A DNA stretch of 64,000 bases from Diphasiastrum complanatum (taxonomy: Eukaryota; Streptophyta; Lycopodiopsida; Lycopodiales; Lycopodiaceae): contig MU832566.1 in assembly GCA_029204225.1 (NCBI GenBank), positions 1 through 64,000 of the forward strand, given 5' to 3'. The position numbers and the translations under genes were made by a program. Positions 21,649 to 32,665 of the stretch are shown here, one piece after another. Under the pieces are notes generated by a model. It saw only the letters and a list, made by a program, of their open reading frames with translations, ran no database searches and was not told the origin of the DNA. Positions within the stretch are counted from its first letter, which is position 1, and the number at the start of each line of letters is the position of its first letter.

Positions 21649-21830
21649 TTCTCTGCTCTGGAGGATCTGTTTATTGAATTTTCTTCTACTTACAGGTTGT
21701 GTTTGTGCTCTACCTGTCAGCAAAAACTGTGGGCACTTGTTTTAGATTATCTATCTTATTTCAGAGCCGCAGCTCAGGCAAAGGAGATTGATTATCGTTG
21801 TAGTATTTTGTCCTACCTGTCAGAGAACAC
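21649..21830 (+). other. Isolated exon-like open segment, family not recognised
   Basis: It is bounded by an acceptor (TTGTTGATAG|) and a donor (|GTTTGT), with one clean frame between. The frame includes ALEDLFIEFSSTYRLCLCST and KLWALVLDYLSYFRAAAQAK. The composition looks like a real leucine/alanine-rich helical protein, but no partner exons were found nearby. It could be a transduplicated gene fragment carried by a transposon. Confidence 0.35.
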
Positions 21831-22973
21831 TCAGGTTTGTCCTCTTGCATTGAAGCACGTGCATAAATGACCACAATCAGTCACTCATGCATGCCAAAAC
21901 GTTCAACCAACAGATCAGCATGCAAAACTACTGAATAATGACTAAAATCCTACTCTAATGCTGCAAAAACGAGCTTGAAATTAGATTCTAAACATACTAC
22001 ACTTGCATTAATCCACAAAACAAGAAACAAAAAACTATTCTACAACATTTTAGAAGTCCAAGTATCAAGAAACCAACAAGTCTTTTGATTATTGGACATC
22101 CCAAGAACATCAAGAATAGGGTTGTAAGGGGATATGCAAGAATTACATCACAAACCCAGCTTGTTTAGTTTACCTGAATGTTGCCATTAGTTCTCAAACA
22201 AGAAATGAAATCTAATCCACTCTAGGAAAGCGGGAAAACTAATCCACTCTACTATCTACAACCAAACACAAAGGATGGAAGGGCATGATCATAGGAGCAT
22301 CACTCAAGAAAACCACCATGATCAAGGAGCTTAGTGTTGTATCAAACTTGTGGAGGCTCTTCTCATTTCAGCATGGAGTAGGTACAATACACAAAAAGCT
22401 CCTCTTATCAAAGAGGGAGTCTCTTAAATAAGCAAGAGAGCTCCTTAGGTGGCATCCTAGTGGCATTTCCACATCTCACAAATTACAAGTGGAATAATTC
22501 TCTCCACTAGAGGTCACCATCAAAAGGTGGCTCACTCTACTCTCTTTAAGAGGGGTCTGCTTGCATTTATTACTTTTTCTATAAATACTAGTTCCTACAT
22601 GGTCATTCCATCTTCCGGGACTCACCATGAGGCTTACACAATTCTTGCTTGTCATTACTAACTAGTATTCCTCGGCTCTCATACTCGGCTCTCAGCCTTT
22701 GTTCGTCTCGTCTTCTCAGAGACCTCCTCGGTCTAAGGTGAGAGGTGCTCTTGGGGCCGAGTATCTTGGGGATTCGTCAAAATCAGCCAACATCATCCCA
22801 CCCGTAATGTGTTGCAGGACCCACTGCAACTCATATTGAATGATGTCGTTCCGCTTCCGCATCTTTGATCGTCACATGGAAAAGTATAGATCCTCATTCA
22901 CTTGGGTAAAGCCAAGTGTTTATTGTTGCCAGTCTTTATCAAAAAATTGATTTCGCAAATTGCTGCAATGTAA
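21831..22973. other. No gene; promoter-like TATA at 22579
   Basis: CTATAAATAC at 22579-22588 is followed by a pyrimidine- and CTCGG-rich stretch (22,670-22,770). That would suit an LTR promoter and R region, but no matching second LTR or primer-binding site was found. Confidence 0.3.
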
Positions 22974-24080
22974 TCAGAATGTCTTATTACTACAAGTGGT
23001 TGACATTTTCAAAGTAGCTCTCAGCAGCTTAACAATCTTGCATGTCTGAGTGCTTTCTTCGTGTCTCTTTCTTTCGTTGCATCTGCCAGATTCTAACTTT
23101 TGGGAGGTCTGTATCCTCCATTTGCTTCTAGGCATTTCTATAGTTCTTCTCTTAGTTGAAGTTCCTATCTTGTTGATGCTCTTTCCTTGATGGGAAGAGG
23201 AAGATCTTTGATTGGTAGGTTGTACAAGCCTCGGGGTAATAGTCTTCAAAAGAAAGGACTCATCAACAAATTGGTGGTAGAAACAGATTTGGACGGATGG
23301 TTTGGTGACAGTAGTAAAACATGATGAAGGCTTGGTGGAAGGGTGAGGGAATTGATAGTTCTACAATTGCAGCCTTGGACCCTTGCAATGTCGAGCTTTG
23401 ATCACCACTTGTTGGGTGAGGAGCTCACTTTATTGTGAAGGCCCGTTGTTGTCTTCATCATTTTGCTTTTCTGTAGCTCTTTCTTCCTTTGATCCAATAC
23501 TTTTGGATCTCTTCGGGCTTCATAGGAGGGGATTCAACTATCATTGCTCCAAAGAGTTTCTTTTGATCAAGATCGATTTGGCTCAACTGTTGCTTAAGTT
23601 TTGTCCTTTCCTCCTCAGCTACTTTGTCTTTATTTCTTCTAGTTACTTTGTCTACTTCTTAGATCTTTTCCAGCTAACCAACCAATGTAGGTGCTAGTTG
23701 CTCTCTTCAAGACACTTGCAATGATCTTTTAGTCGCTTCGGTAACACTATCAAAAATTGGAGATTTCTCAGAAGAACAGTGAATTGATGATAAACAAACG
23801 GATGGAAGGAAGGGTGGTGGTGGTGGTGAAAACGATAGATGGTGTGGGTGATAGGCATGAGAATGGGTGTAGAAGTATGGCAAGAGGCTGGTTGAAGAAG
23901 GAGACTGATTTCCCAATGATTGTGTTTCTCTTTCTGAAGGATATTAGTCGTGACTGGGGTACTTTTTCTGATTGAGTTGCTCTAATTTGCCTATCTGTCT
24001 TCTTAGACTTGTCGTTGTCATCTTTGGTTTTGTGACCTTGGTTGTCGATCTTGTTGATGGTGTTGTTGACTATGTGGCTG
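22974..24080 (-). pseudogene. Decayed ORF of unknown family, possibly retroelement gag
   Basis: On the minus strand from about 24,080, coding-like blocks in shifting frames include KPKMTTTSLRRQIGKLEQL, then DKVTRRNKDKVAEEERTKLK and KKLFGAMIVESPPMKPEEI. A basic stretch near 23,249-22,974 (GRCNERKRHEESTQTCKIVK) follows. Stops and frameshifts are frequent. A coiled-coil segment followed by a basic end suggests gag, but there is no clear zinc knuckle and I recognise no family. Confidence 0.35.
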
Positions 24081-24100
24081 CTCCAGTGGATCCAAGCATA

Positions 24101-24523
<423 letters not shown>

Positions 24524-24599
24524 AAATTTGTTGTCTGTAACTTGCATGTTCAAGGTTGGATCTACGTTTGGAACACGTTGAACATGTGACTGGACTAAA

Positions 24600-25365
24600 G
24601 ATTGAACAAATTTTAACTAACTTTGTTTCAATTTTGCTGCAATTGGCTCGAAGATGAATATGATGATGAGATACAAGAATCAACTCTAACGTGATAAGTA
24701 CCTCATAGATTTATATGGTCAAAGATCCTGTGATGATATAGGTTTAGGGTTTTGGGAGGTACAACGTCACATGGGCAACTAATCGGGGGATGTTTTGTCA
24801 TAAATGTCGCATGCATTCTCAAAGATTTGCTAGAATCTTTGAGGGTCTGAACTACCGTCAAACTTTGGTAGATCTAACTTGGGTGTTCTTTTCTCAAAAT
24901 GAGCTATGTGATTGGCAGAAGCTCCATTCAATTGTATTCTGGTGTTTGATGCTTCAACACCATGAACATGGACTCGTGCTCATGAAGACTTGTGTGAAAA
25001 ATGCAAAAATAAGCTTGGTAGAGGCCAAAAATCTTGTATATAGGATAGACACACATGTGTGGAGCCGTTCCCACGTGTGAAACTAGTGTACTTTTCATGT
25101 ACCATAATCATATATGTTGTACATATGATTGAATTCAAGTTCTAGTGGCTAAAATGGCCAAAAACTAGTTTTCTAGAAATATGACACATGGCACCAATCT
25201 AATGATTGCAAGTGCCAAATATTTTCAATAGGTGTCACATCCCATGTGTAGAGGAAAACTCACACGTGTGGATATAGCTGAAGTAGGCGTGTTTCAAAAT
25301 CTACGAAGTTGGAGAATTTGGAAATTGTGTCGGATAATAAACATAGAACCTCGTCTTCACGATAG
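24600..25365. other. No gene recognised; several CACACGTG palindromes
   Basis: Contains CACACATGTGTGG and CCCACGTGTGAAA near 25,050-25,080 and CACACGTGTGG near 25,262. No convincing coding frame. Confidence 0.4.
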
Positions 25366-26040
25366 TCAAAAAAATTTACATAAATCAGCAGTAGTAAAAT
25401 ATACATCGTCATTAATATAATATACAGGCAAATTGAATAGACATTTAGACTCCTCTATAGCGTTGAATTCTTCAACAGATGTATTTTGGCCAACAAAATA
25501 ATCCCGTAGAGAATCAGTATTTACATCAATAAAGTCACTTTCCTTATCAGGAGTGTCGATAAGAAAGTGACTGATATCCTTAATAGCTGACTGAATAGAG
25601 GATGATGCAAAAGGAGGGTCAGCAACAGAAACTTCCTCATCATCTGGGATCTGAACTAACAGGAAACATACGAAACCACTCTAATATTCAACCAATCGAC
25701 ATTTATTGTTGCAATAAGGACACAGTGGACTGCTTCTCAAAAGATCAAACAATTTGGTAAACATTCAATCCAGTCTATGTCTAAAAGCTGGGAAGAAATG
25801 AACAAGATCAGTATAATGCATGTACTGGAGTGAATCTATAGAGAAAACAGGCTAACTAAGTATATCTCTGAATCTAACATAATGTTCATAAAAAATGGTA
25901 GAATTTGGTTGTGCAGTCCTGAAAACATGTAGATATGGCCTGAATAGGCTGTGAAAATTGTCTAGGTTTTCAGTAATCCCAAATTCACTAAGAAATGAAC
26001 TCAAGCCTGAATCTCGTGAGGATCTTGAGGAAGAGACCAT
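25366..26040 (-). pseudogene. Unit A: unknown ORF, one frame with three in-frame stops
   Basis: From ATG at 26040 a single frame of 225 codons runs to a TGA at 25366. It is interrupted only by TAG (after FRDILS), TGA (after FRHRLD) and TAG (after CRLVEY). Blocks: MVSSSRSSRDSGLSSFLSEF, then PYLHVFRTAQPNSTIFYEHY, a knuckle-like CPYCNNKC, and an acidic tail (IPDDEEVSVADPPFASSS; FLIDTPDKESDFIDV). No frameshift has occurred over 675 bases, so decay is recent or the frame was constrained until lately. It is divergently arranged with unit B, sharing the motif-rich spacer 26,041-26,874. I do not recognise the family. Confidence 0.5.
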
Positions 26041-26053
26041 GGAAGTAAAGTGA

Positions 26054-26859
26054 ATATTGCACTTGTGCATGAGGGAGAACAGAAACAAAACTAACTATCA
26101 AGATGGTGCACAAGAGGGATATGTACGGCAGGCAGATACCAAATATTGCACTTGTGCGCAAGTAGGTGTCATTGAAAGCAAACGGACAACAATGTGCGCG
26201 CACAAGAGCGATATGCCACGAATTTCGATAACGAAAAAGATTGAAAAAAATTAATCGGTTTTCGTGCCATTTATACTAAATTTTTGCACGTGTGGTCGAT
26301 GGTCAATGGACATGTGTCTACTTTCAATTCAACTATAGGCACTGGCACGTGTGAGGTGACACCTGCACATGTGTGAAATGACACTTGGACACATGTCGCG
26401 TGTTCATTCGTTTGCTCGACAACATGTGTCGCTCTCGCATTTGGTCATACAAATCCCACATGTGTAAAGTGACAGGGTGACACATGTCGCTCTCTCATTT
26501 GTCCGTACAACTCTCACACGTGTGACAGGACGTTCTTTCGCACGTGCAAACCGTGATATAAAATCACAAACTTCGATGAATTTTTTCACTTTTTTTTTTC
26601 GCTCCGCATATCGCACTTGTGCGCATCCTTCACAATCAAAATTCCACCTACCGCCTTCCATGCGCACGGGTTCAATACATTTGCCTACGTGTCCCCCCGT
26701 ATTGCACTTTGTGCCTTTCTTCAAAACTAATCGCTCTCTCTTATATTCGAATCGCACAAGTCCGATATACCGTACATTCTGTCTGTACATATCGATCCTC
26801 GGCGAGATCTTTATCATCCTTCCCTGCTCATCCTCGCCATCACGCACAAGTCCGCTATT
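26054..26859. promoter_or_regulatory. Array of eight ATATYGCACTTGTGC motifs between divergent units A and B
   Basis: Forward copies start at 26054, 26143, 26608 and 26699. Reverse copies (GCACAAG..CGATAT) lie at 26106-26122, 26198-26214, 26754-26768 and 26844-26859. Four in each orientation are spread over the spacer between two oppositely transcribed coding units. They look like binding sites for one factor, or a transposase/replication protein recognition array. The function is inferred only from arrangement. Confidence 0.55.
26287..26546. promoter_or_regulatory. G-box/E-box cluster (CACGTG and CACATGTG)
   Basis: Exact CACGTG occurs at 26287, 26346, 26517 and 26541, with at least six CACATGTG/ACATGTGTC variants between them. 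Several are followed by a TGACA(C/G) unit. CACGTG is the plant bHLH/bZIP core. The cluster lies inside the A/B spacer. Confidence 0.55.
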
Positions 26860-26874
26860 GCATAGTACACGTCC

Positions 26875-28625
26875 ATGGATAGGAGAAAGCAGACAAGGAG
26901 GGACTTCTTCTCTCATCCTCAGCCCTTGCAGTTGCCATTGCACCTCCTGCTAGACCTAGAATGTGCAACCACAGCAGGTGGCTCTCTGAGATACGCAAGT
27001 ATCAGAGATCAACTGCTCTATTGATCCCAAGAGCTCCATTCTACCGTGTTGTCCGAAACATAACAAGAAATGATCTCGGACAGCTGGTCAGATTTACATC
27101 CAGTGCTCTTCAGTGCCTTCAGGAGGCTGTTCATGATTACCTTAGCCTTTTTTTTTAAGATTCATTTTTGCTTGCCATCCATTCCAAGAGAGTCACCATA
27201 ATGCCCAAGGATTTTCAGCTCCTGATGAGATTGAGGGATAGGTTTTGCAGGTTACACGTATCTCAGCCTGCTGCTCCCAGACCAACTCCTCTAGATAGGA
27301 CTGATCTTCCTACGAAGCGTCCTAGGAAGCAGACAGCCCCCAAGAGAGCTCCAAAGAAAGTAAAGAGAGTAGACACCACAGATTATGTGAAACCTGACCC
27401 GGAATCAATTGTAGATAATGATGTTATTGATAATGTTGTAAATATAGCTACATCTATTTTGGATACCCCTTTAATTATTGTAGATACTACACATCTGTCT
27501 CCTCCCTCCTCCTCCAAATTCTTATACATATATAGATTCGGATGATTATCTTAAATTTCAGAAAGACATATCTGATGTTATAGATACAATTGGTACTCCT
27601 TTTTGTTTTAGACTAGATGAACTTGATTTTAGTATTAATTTTAGAGTTCTACATTGCTTGGATCTCAAAGACAGACGGGCTTCTATCAGTAATCTTGTGA
27701 TAGAGTCCAGGCTGACACTCTTGCAATATGACATTGCAAGATATTCATCCAATGAGTTGCTGGTGCTGAGTAGCTTTCTGCTTCAGGCCTTCAAGGAGAA
27801 TAATGACACATTGTCACAATGTCTGACAAGTGGATTCACACCAGCAACAAAGTATCTGCTCATCCCTTATCATACCAATTAGGATATATTAAATGCTTCT
27901 TGCTGTTTTATGCATTAACATTGGCATTGTCAATTTAAATAGTTCTCAGAATTGTCGCTAAAGAACTTTCAATCTTATTTTGCAATGACCACTAGAGTTT
28001 AAACTTGATCTTTTTCAAGAGATCTGTAAATAATAGTATTAAAGGTTTCTGTGTCAAGATGAATTCGGCCAGAAATACGCATAAGGATGTAGATATATAT
28101 CTTTCATATCTAAGTAAATATATTCCTATAGATGTTCCCCATTTCGTGGACTGGCAGATTGTCGGTTTGGAGGTAAACTCTGTCTTTCTTAATAGCATTT
28201 TGAAATCAGTATTCTAATGTGATTGTTTCGTTCTAATTCATTCTATTTCATAATTGATTTCTAGTGTGCTGAATTATTTTGCAGTCACCCCAGCAAAATG
28301 ATTCATTCAGATGTGGTTGGTACACATTATACAATGCAAAGCTATTTTTGAGTGGTTCAACTTTCAACAAGATGTTGATATTTCTAAGATAATAAATTCT
28401 ATTTATTTTTATTTTGGAATCATGATTAGTTTTTTATTTTGTTGATGTTTTTAGCCATTACTAACACATGAATGTTCTATTTTGCAGTTTACACTTTTTG
28501 AGTACACATCAAGCCAGGTGTACATATTTAGACAAGAAATCATCCTAAGTATACTGGCTAGGGCAAGGCTTCAGCCTCCCGTTATTGATGATGGTGCAAA
28601 GGATGATGTAGTTATACTAAATTAA
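26875..28625 (+). pseudogene. Unit B: histone H3-like domain, basic tail, Ulp1/C48-like C-terminus
   Basis: ATG 26875 opens MDRRKQTRRD, like the H3 start. After a frame change the H3 core follows (26,961-27,240): SEIRKYQRSTALLIPRAPF, RFTSSALQCLQEAVHDYLSL, then AIHSKRVTIMPKDFQLLMR. An in-frame TAA at about 27156-27158 replaces the Glu of LFED. LIP.APF and one extra loop-1 residue are CENH3-like, while MPKD is H3-like. A tail follows (KRPRKQTAPKRAPKKVKR), then an acidic segment and a one-base shift near 27,510. A helical part (27,550-27,880) ends YLLIPYHTN. Exon 28,005-28,172 joins in phase to 28,285 (SPQQNDSFRCGWYTLYNAKL), matching the Ulp1 Gln and Cys block with Arg in place of Asp, then to 28,488-28,625. 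That all parts form one gene is inferred. The donor before 28,488 is not evident. Confidence 0.6.
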
Positions 28626-28820
28626 GATCGGAACAAATATAGATATCATAGAAAAAAAATACATATATAGAAATCATAGAGAAATAAACATTTATATATC
28701 AAATGTTGCTCCATTTTATGAATTTGGGAGCACAAAATACATGTACTGATGCCCAACTTGGGCTTTCAATTATTGAATGAAAGAGTGTATACACAGATTT
28801 CTACTAAAGTTTATTTAAAA

Positions 28821-30251
28821 CTATTGTTCTCCCACAATGGTGATCGTTGTAGGTAGTTCTTTGCAGCACGCTATCAGCTCCTGTCTTTTTTGCATCTGTG
28901 ACATGACAAATATTAGTGAATGTGCAATTGTAAATGATGACATTTTCTATTATTTTGTTCTACTTTGAAATGGCAATAAACATAAAATACTTACAAGTCT
29001 TTGGTTGATGATAAATCTGAAATATGTTGGTAGATTGGTTTGTAATAGCATGAGCTCTGTTCTGATAAAATCAAGCTTCCAATGCTCTTCCACCTCAACC
29101 ATAGTCAGATGTTTTTCATTGTAAATAATGCTTATTTCCATTCAGTTTGTGTGACCATTTAGTTCAAAGTCTTGATCCAGTGGTAGCCATGTACCTTCAA
29201 TTTTCTTGTATCTCTGGTAGCTAAATGTGAGACTGAGCATTTGCTTTTCGATATGATAATGAAAGATCATTGAGGACTTTTTAATCTTGCATTCTATGTC
29301 ATTATTTGTTTTACTATCCCAGTCTTGATCCATAAGATCTAACAAAGTCTCATTTGATAAATCCTTAAGGGCAAACAAATAAAGTTGGTGTCCTACGAAC
29401 ACTAGCACTCGAGAAAAAATCAACAAATATATGTAATGAGATAAACCAACTTAGGTGAACAATTTTAAAGCCTGTTCTTATCTTCATAGCATTTCTAATA
29501 TCAATGAGTAGCTTGCATCTCAAGGATTCAGAAACAATGCTGTCAGGTGTAGGCCAGTCATCACTTTGAAAACTAGGCAAGGAATTGCTAACCTCCATCT
29601 GTTTGTGGCGTATATAAAGATTCATAAAATAGATACCACAATCTGCAAGTTCCTTTGGACTTCTTCCTCTGTATTGCAGCTTTCCAACATCAGAGTGAAT
29701 CACGTCTAATATTTCTGCAAGTGATTGTGTGGGCTCCCATTCACTTATGCATGATCGATATAAATCTGAGAGAAAAAAACAATGTTGAAGCATTTAAATC
29801 ATAATCTGAAGAGCATTAATAAAGAAAATCACCTATGATTGTTGTAGAGTGCATATGTTTTGATATACTTACAATTACATTTTTGATGATCATGAGAATT
29901 GACATCATGTACTTTGATTTTTGAATGCATATATACATGTTGTACTAAGACTTCTAATATAGATTGACCTCCCGAGGTAGTCTTAAACTCCAAAATTTTT
30001 GCTTTCCAATAAGATTTGTAAGCCATTTTTGCTCTTTTCTTTTGTCGAAAATTGCCCTTTGATGATGGATGCAGCAATACCCATGAGTTCTTCGTATATT
30101 TTGTTGGCTTCCAGTTATCAGCTTCATCTTTCTCATTGTAAAGAATCACAAACTCGATTGTAGATCTGGGTCTCCTTGCCATTGCTATTTTCAAAGCTTG
30201 GGCGCCAAAAAACTCTCTGATATGATACTTAATTTCAATTTTTTGTATCAC
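28821..30251 (-). pseudogene. Unit C: four-exon ORF, BAH-like start and DCGIY motif, one premature TGA
   Basis: Exons 30251-29873, 29765-29451, 29401-28995 and 28895-28821 join with consistent phases into 392 codons. The only defect is an in-frame TGA at 29142-29144. Exon 1 has NSWVLLHPSSKGNF, then SYWKAKILEF and LEVLVQHVYM, which resembles a BAH domain (W.A.I.EI then V.V...Y). Exon 2 has LYRSCISEWEPTQSLAEILD and SPKELADCGIYFMNLYIRH, the latter like the DCG nucleophile block of C48 proteases. Introns 1 and 3 have good GT..AG ends. Intron 2 would be only 49 bases. The gene is convergent with unit B. Both domain calls are weak, and I do not recognise the family as a whole. Confidence 0.5.
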
Positions 30252-30339
30252 ATTTAATCAAATGTGAATGCCAACATAGTCACAGTTACTGCGTATACCA
30301 TATTTTATGTAACTGTACATATTGTATTTCTATAACCGT

Positions 30340-31385
30340 AACTAGTATAGTTAGAAATTTTCATTATACTAACCAGCATAGTCAAGTAGATTTAACTTGA
30401 GCTAGTGACGTCGGGCAGATTAGCATGTGTCGGGTAGGAGAAGAAACCAATGGGATACATCCATGTTGCCCGGACACAAATTTCAAAGTTTTCTATATTG
30501 CATTTTTATTTTTCAGTTAATTTGAACTACGTTACGTAGATTTCAAATCTATGCATTTTGATTGGGCCTGGTGACGGTCGAAACAAAAGAAAAAAAATAA
30601 AAGTATCTTTACAAAGGGTCTTTTTGATATTGAGAACTCCTCTAATGCTCAACTAGTTTCGAATCTAGTATATTAAGATTGATCAACTTTGACCCCTTCT
30701 CAATGGGGTTTATCCCTATCACACGAAATAACTCAAATTTGATATCCATTATCATATATAAGTCAATTTTGGACCTTATCACTTGAGATTTTCCATTGGG
30801 CGATCAAATTACAGGAATCTCAACTTTAGGACATTTAAGTAGCTCAAAGCTAAGTAGCTAGTAACTTTAACTAGTATAGTTAGAAAATTTCATTATACTA
30901 ACCAGCATAGTCAAGTAAATTTAACTTGAGCTAGTGACGTCGGGCAGATTAGCATGTGTCGGATAGGAGAAGAAACCAATGGGATACATCCATGTTGCCC
31001 GGACACAAATTTCAAAGTTTTCTATATTGCATTTTTATTTTTTAGTTAATTTGAGCTACGTTACGTAGATTTCCAATCCGTGCATTTTGATTGGCCTGGT
31101 GACGGTCGAAACTAAAGCAAAAAAATAAAAGTATCTTTACAAAGGGTCTTTTTGATATTGAGAACTCCTCTTATGCTCAACTAGTTTCGAATCTAGTATA
31201 TTAAGATTGATCAACTTTGACCTCTTCTCAATGGGGTTTATCCCTATCACACGAAATAACTCAAATTTGATATCCATTATCATAGATAAGTCAATTTTGG
31301 ACCTTACCACTTGAAATTTTCCATTGGGTGATCAAATTACAGGAATTTCAACTTTAGGACATTTAAGTAGCTCAAAGTTAAGTAG
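30340..31385. repeat. Tandem duplication, two ~517-bp copies
   Basis: Copies at 30340-30857 and 30869-31385 begin AACTAGTATAGTTAGAAA and end TAAGTAG, with a period of 529 bases and few differences. A third, partial copy of the right end (CACGAAATAA.TCAAATTTGAT through GGACATTTAAG) lies at about 31,790-31,915. Non-coding. Confidence 0.9.
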
Positions 31386-31476
31386 CCCAAGATAATTCAA
31401 TTTTGACGTCAATCACCCATGTGATGATCTTGGATTTCAAGGGTACTATTTCTGGGATGATCTTGGACTTATACAG

Positions 31477-32665
31477 CATTCCACTATCTCCAATGTGCGC
31501 TCTTTTGTCCATCACTTTGTCTGAATCTTAGAATGATGGTCCTATTGATATCCTACAAAGACGAGCTATACCTCATCAATAATCTATCCTATTCGTGCTG
31601 GATATATATGCCACAGCCTAGGTGACTCTCGATTTTTGTTCCATTTTCCAATGATAGGTGCTTTTTGGGTCCTACCAGTCCCTAAGTACCATTCTTAGCT
31701 ACAAACCCCCTTCCGTTTTCACTTTCTTACCTTACTCCTTAGGCATCCCCAGAAAGTCTTTTCTTTTAATGAAGTTAAACGTGGTTTACCCCTATCCCAC
31801 GAAATAATTCAAATTTGATGTCCATCATCATAGATAAGTCAGTTTTGAATCTTATCACTCGAGATTTTCCATTGGGCGATCAAATTAGAGGAATGTCAAC
31901 TTTAGGACATTTAAGAGCTCAAATTTAATGTCTCTTTGCTCAACATGGTTTGACTTTGATGCCCACGCTATAATTTTTTCCTTAGCACTCGACGAAGGGA
32001 TCAATACACTTGGCTAGCCTCAAGCTTAGGTTATGCATATTTCTTGAGTTTGATCCCTCATATGTATGGAATTGGCTGTTATCACTCACAATATAGCTTA
32101 AATTTTGATGTTTATCACTCGAAAAAATTTGAATTTGATTTCTCATATGTGAAAAACTTCAAATCTAGTCCTCAGCACTCGAATTAGCTCATCGAGTGAT
32201 CAAATTGACTAATATCGAGTTTAGTACATTTAGATTGATTGTTTTTTTATCACTTATCAATGGAATTGACCCCTATCATGTGATATAGCTCCAAATTATT
32301 GTTTATCACTTGAGATGTTCCCTGGTAGATGGAATTGTCTCCTACCACTCAAGATAATTCAAATTTGATGTTTATCATGACTTTGACAACATTCCACTCT
32401 CTCCAATGTGCACTCTTTTGTCCATCACTTTGTTTGACTCTTAGGATGATGGTCTTATTGATATCCTACAAAGACGAGTTGTACCTCATCGATAACCTAT
32501 CCTCTTTGTGCTGGATATGCCACAACCTAGATGACTTTTGATTTTTGTTCCATTTTCCAATGATAGGTGCTTTTTGGGTCCTACCAATCCCTAAGTATCA
32601 TTCTTAGCAGATTCTCTTCCATTTGCGCTTTCTTATCTTACTCCTTAGGCATCCTCAGAAAGCCT
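31477..32665. repeat. Two dispersed copies of a ~280-bp segment
   Basis: 31477-31760 and 32390-32665 share CATTCCACT.TCTCCAATGTG, TATCCTACAAAGACGAG, TTGTTCCATTTTCCAATGAT and CTTAGGCATCC.CAGAAAG. With the 529-bp duplication just upstream, this indicates repeated segmental copying of one region. No coding frame. Confidence 0.85.

Noticed and set aside
26404-26953. Overlapping 179- and 158-codon frames on opposite strands
   Set aside because: They cross the motif-rich spacer and run antisense to the H3 start. No recognisable domain. Likely chance frames in a less AT-rich stretch.
26961-27270. Functional CENH3 gene
   Set aside because: The TAA inside the histone fold, the frame change after the start and the foreign tail make it unlikely to be the working centromeric histone.
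29451-29765. Confident call of a C48 protease in unit C
   Set aside because: DCGIY fits, but the upstream oxyanion Gln and the His-Trp block were not found. Kept only as a weak similarity.
25366-30251. Endogenous giant-virus insertion
   Set aside because: Histone-like genes occur in some large DNA viruses, but units B and C have spliceosomal introns with good signals and no core viral gene was seen. Not excluded, just unsupported.
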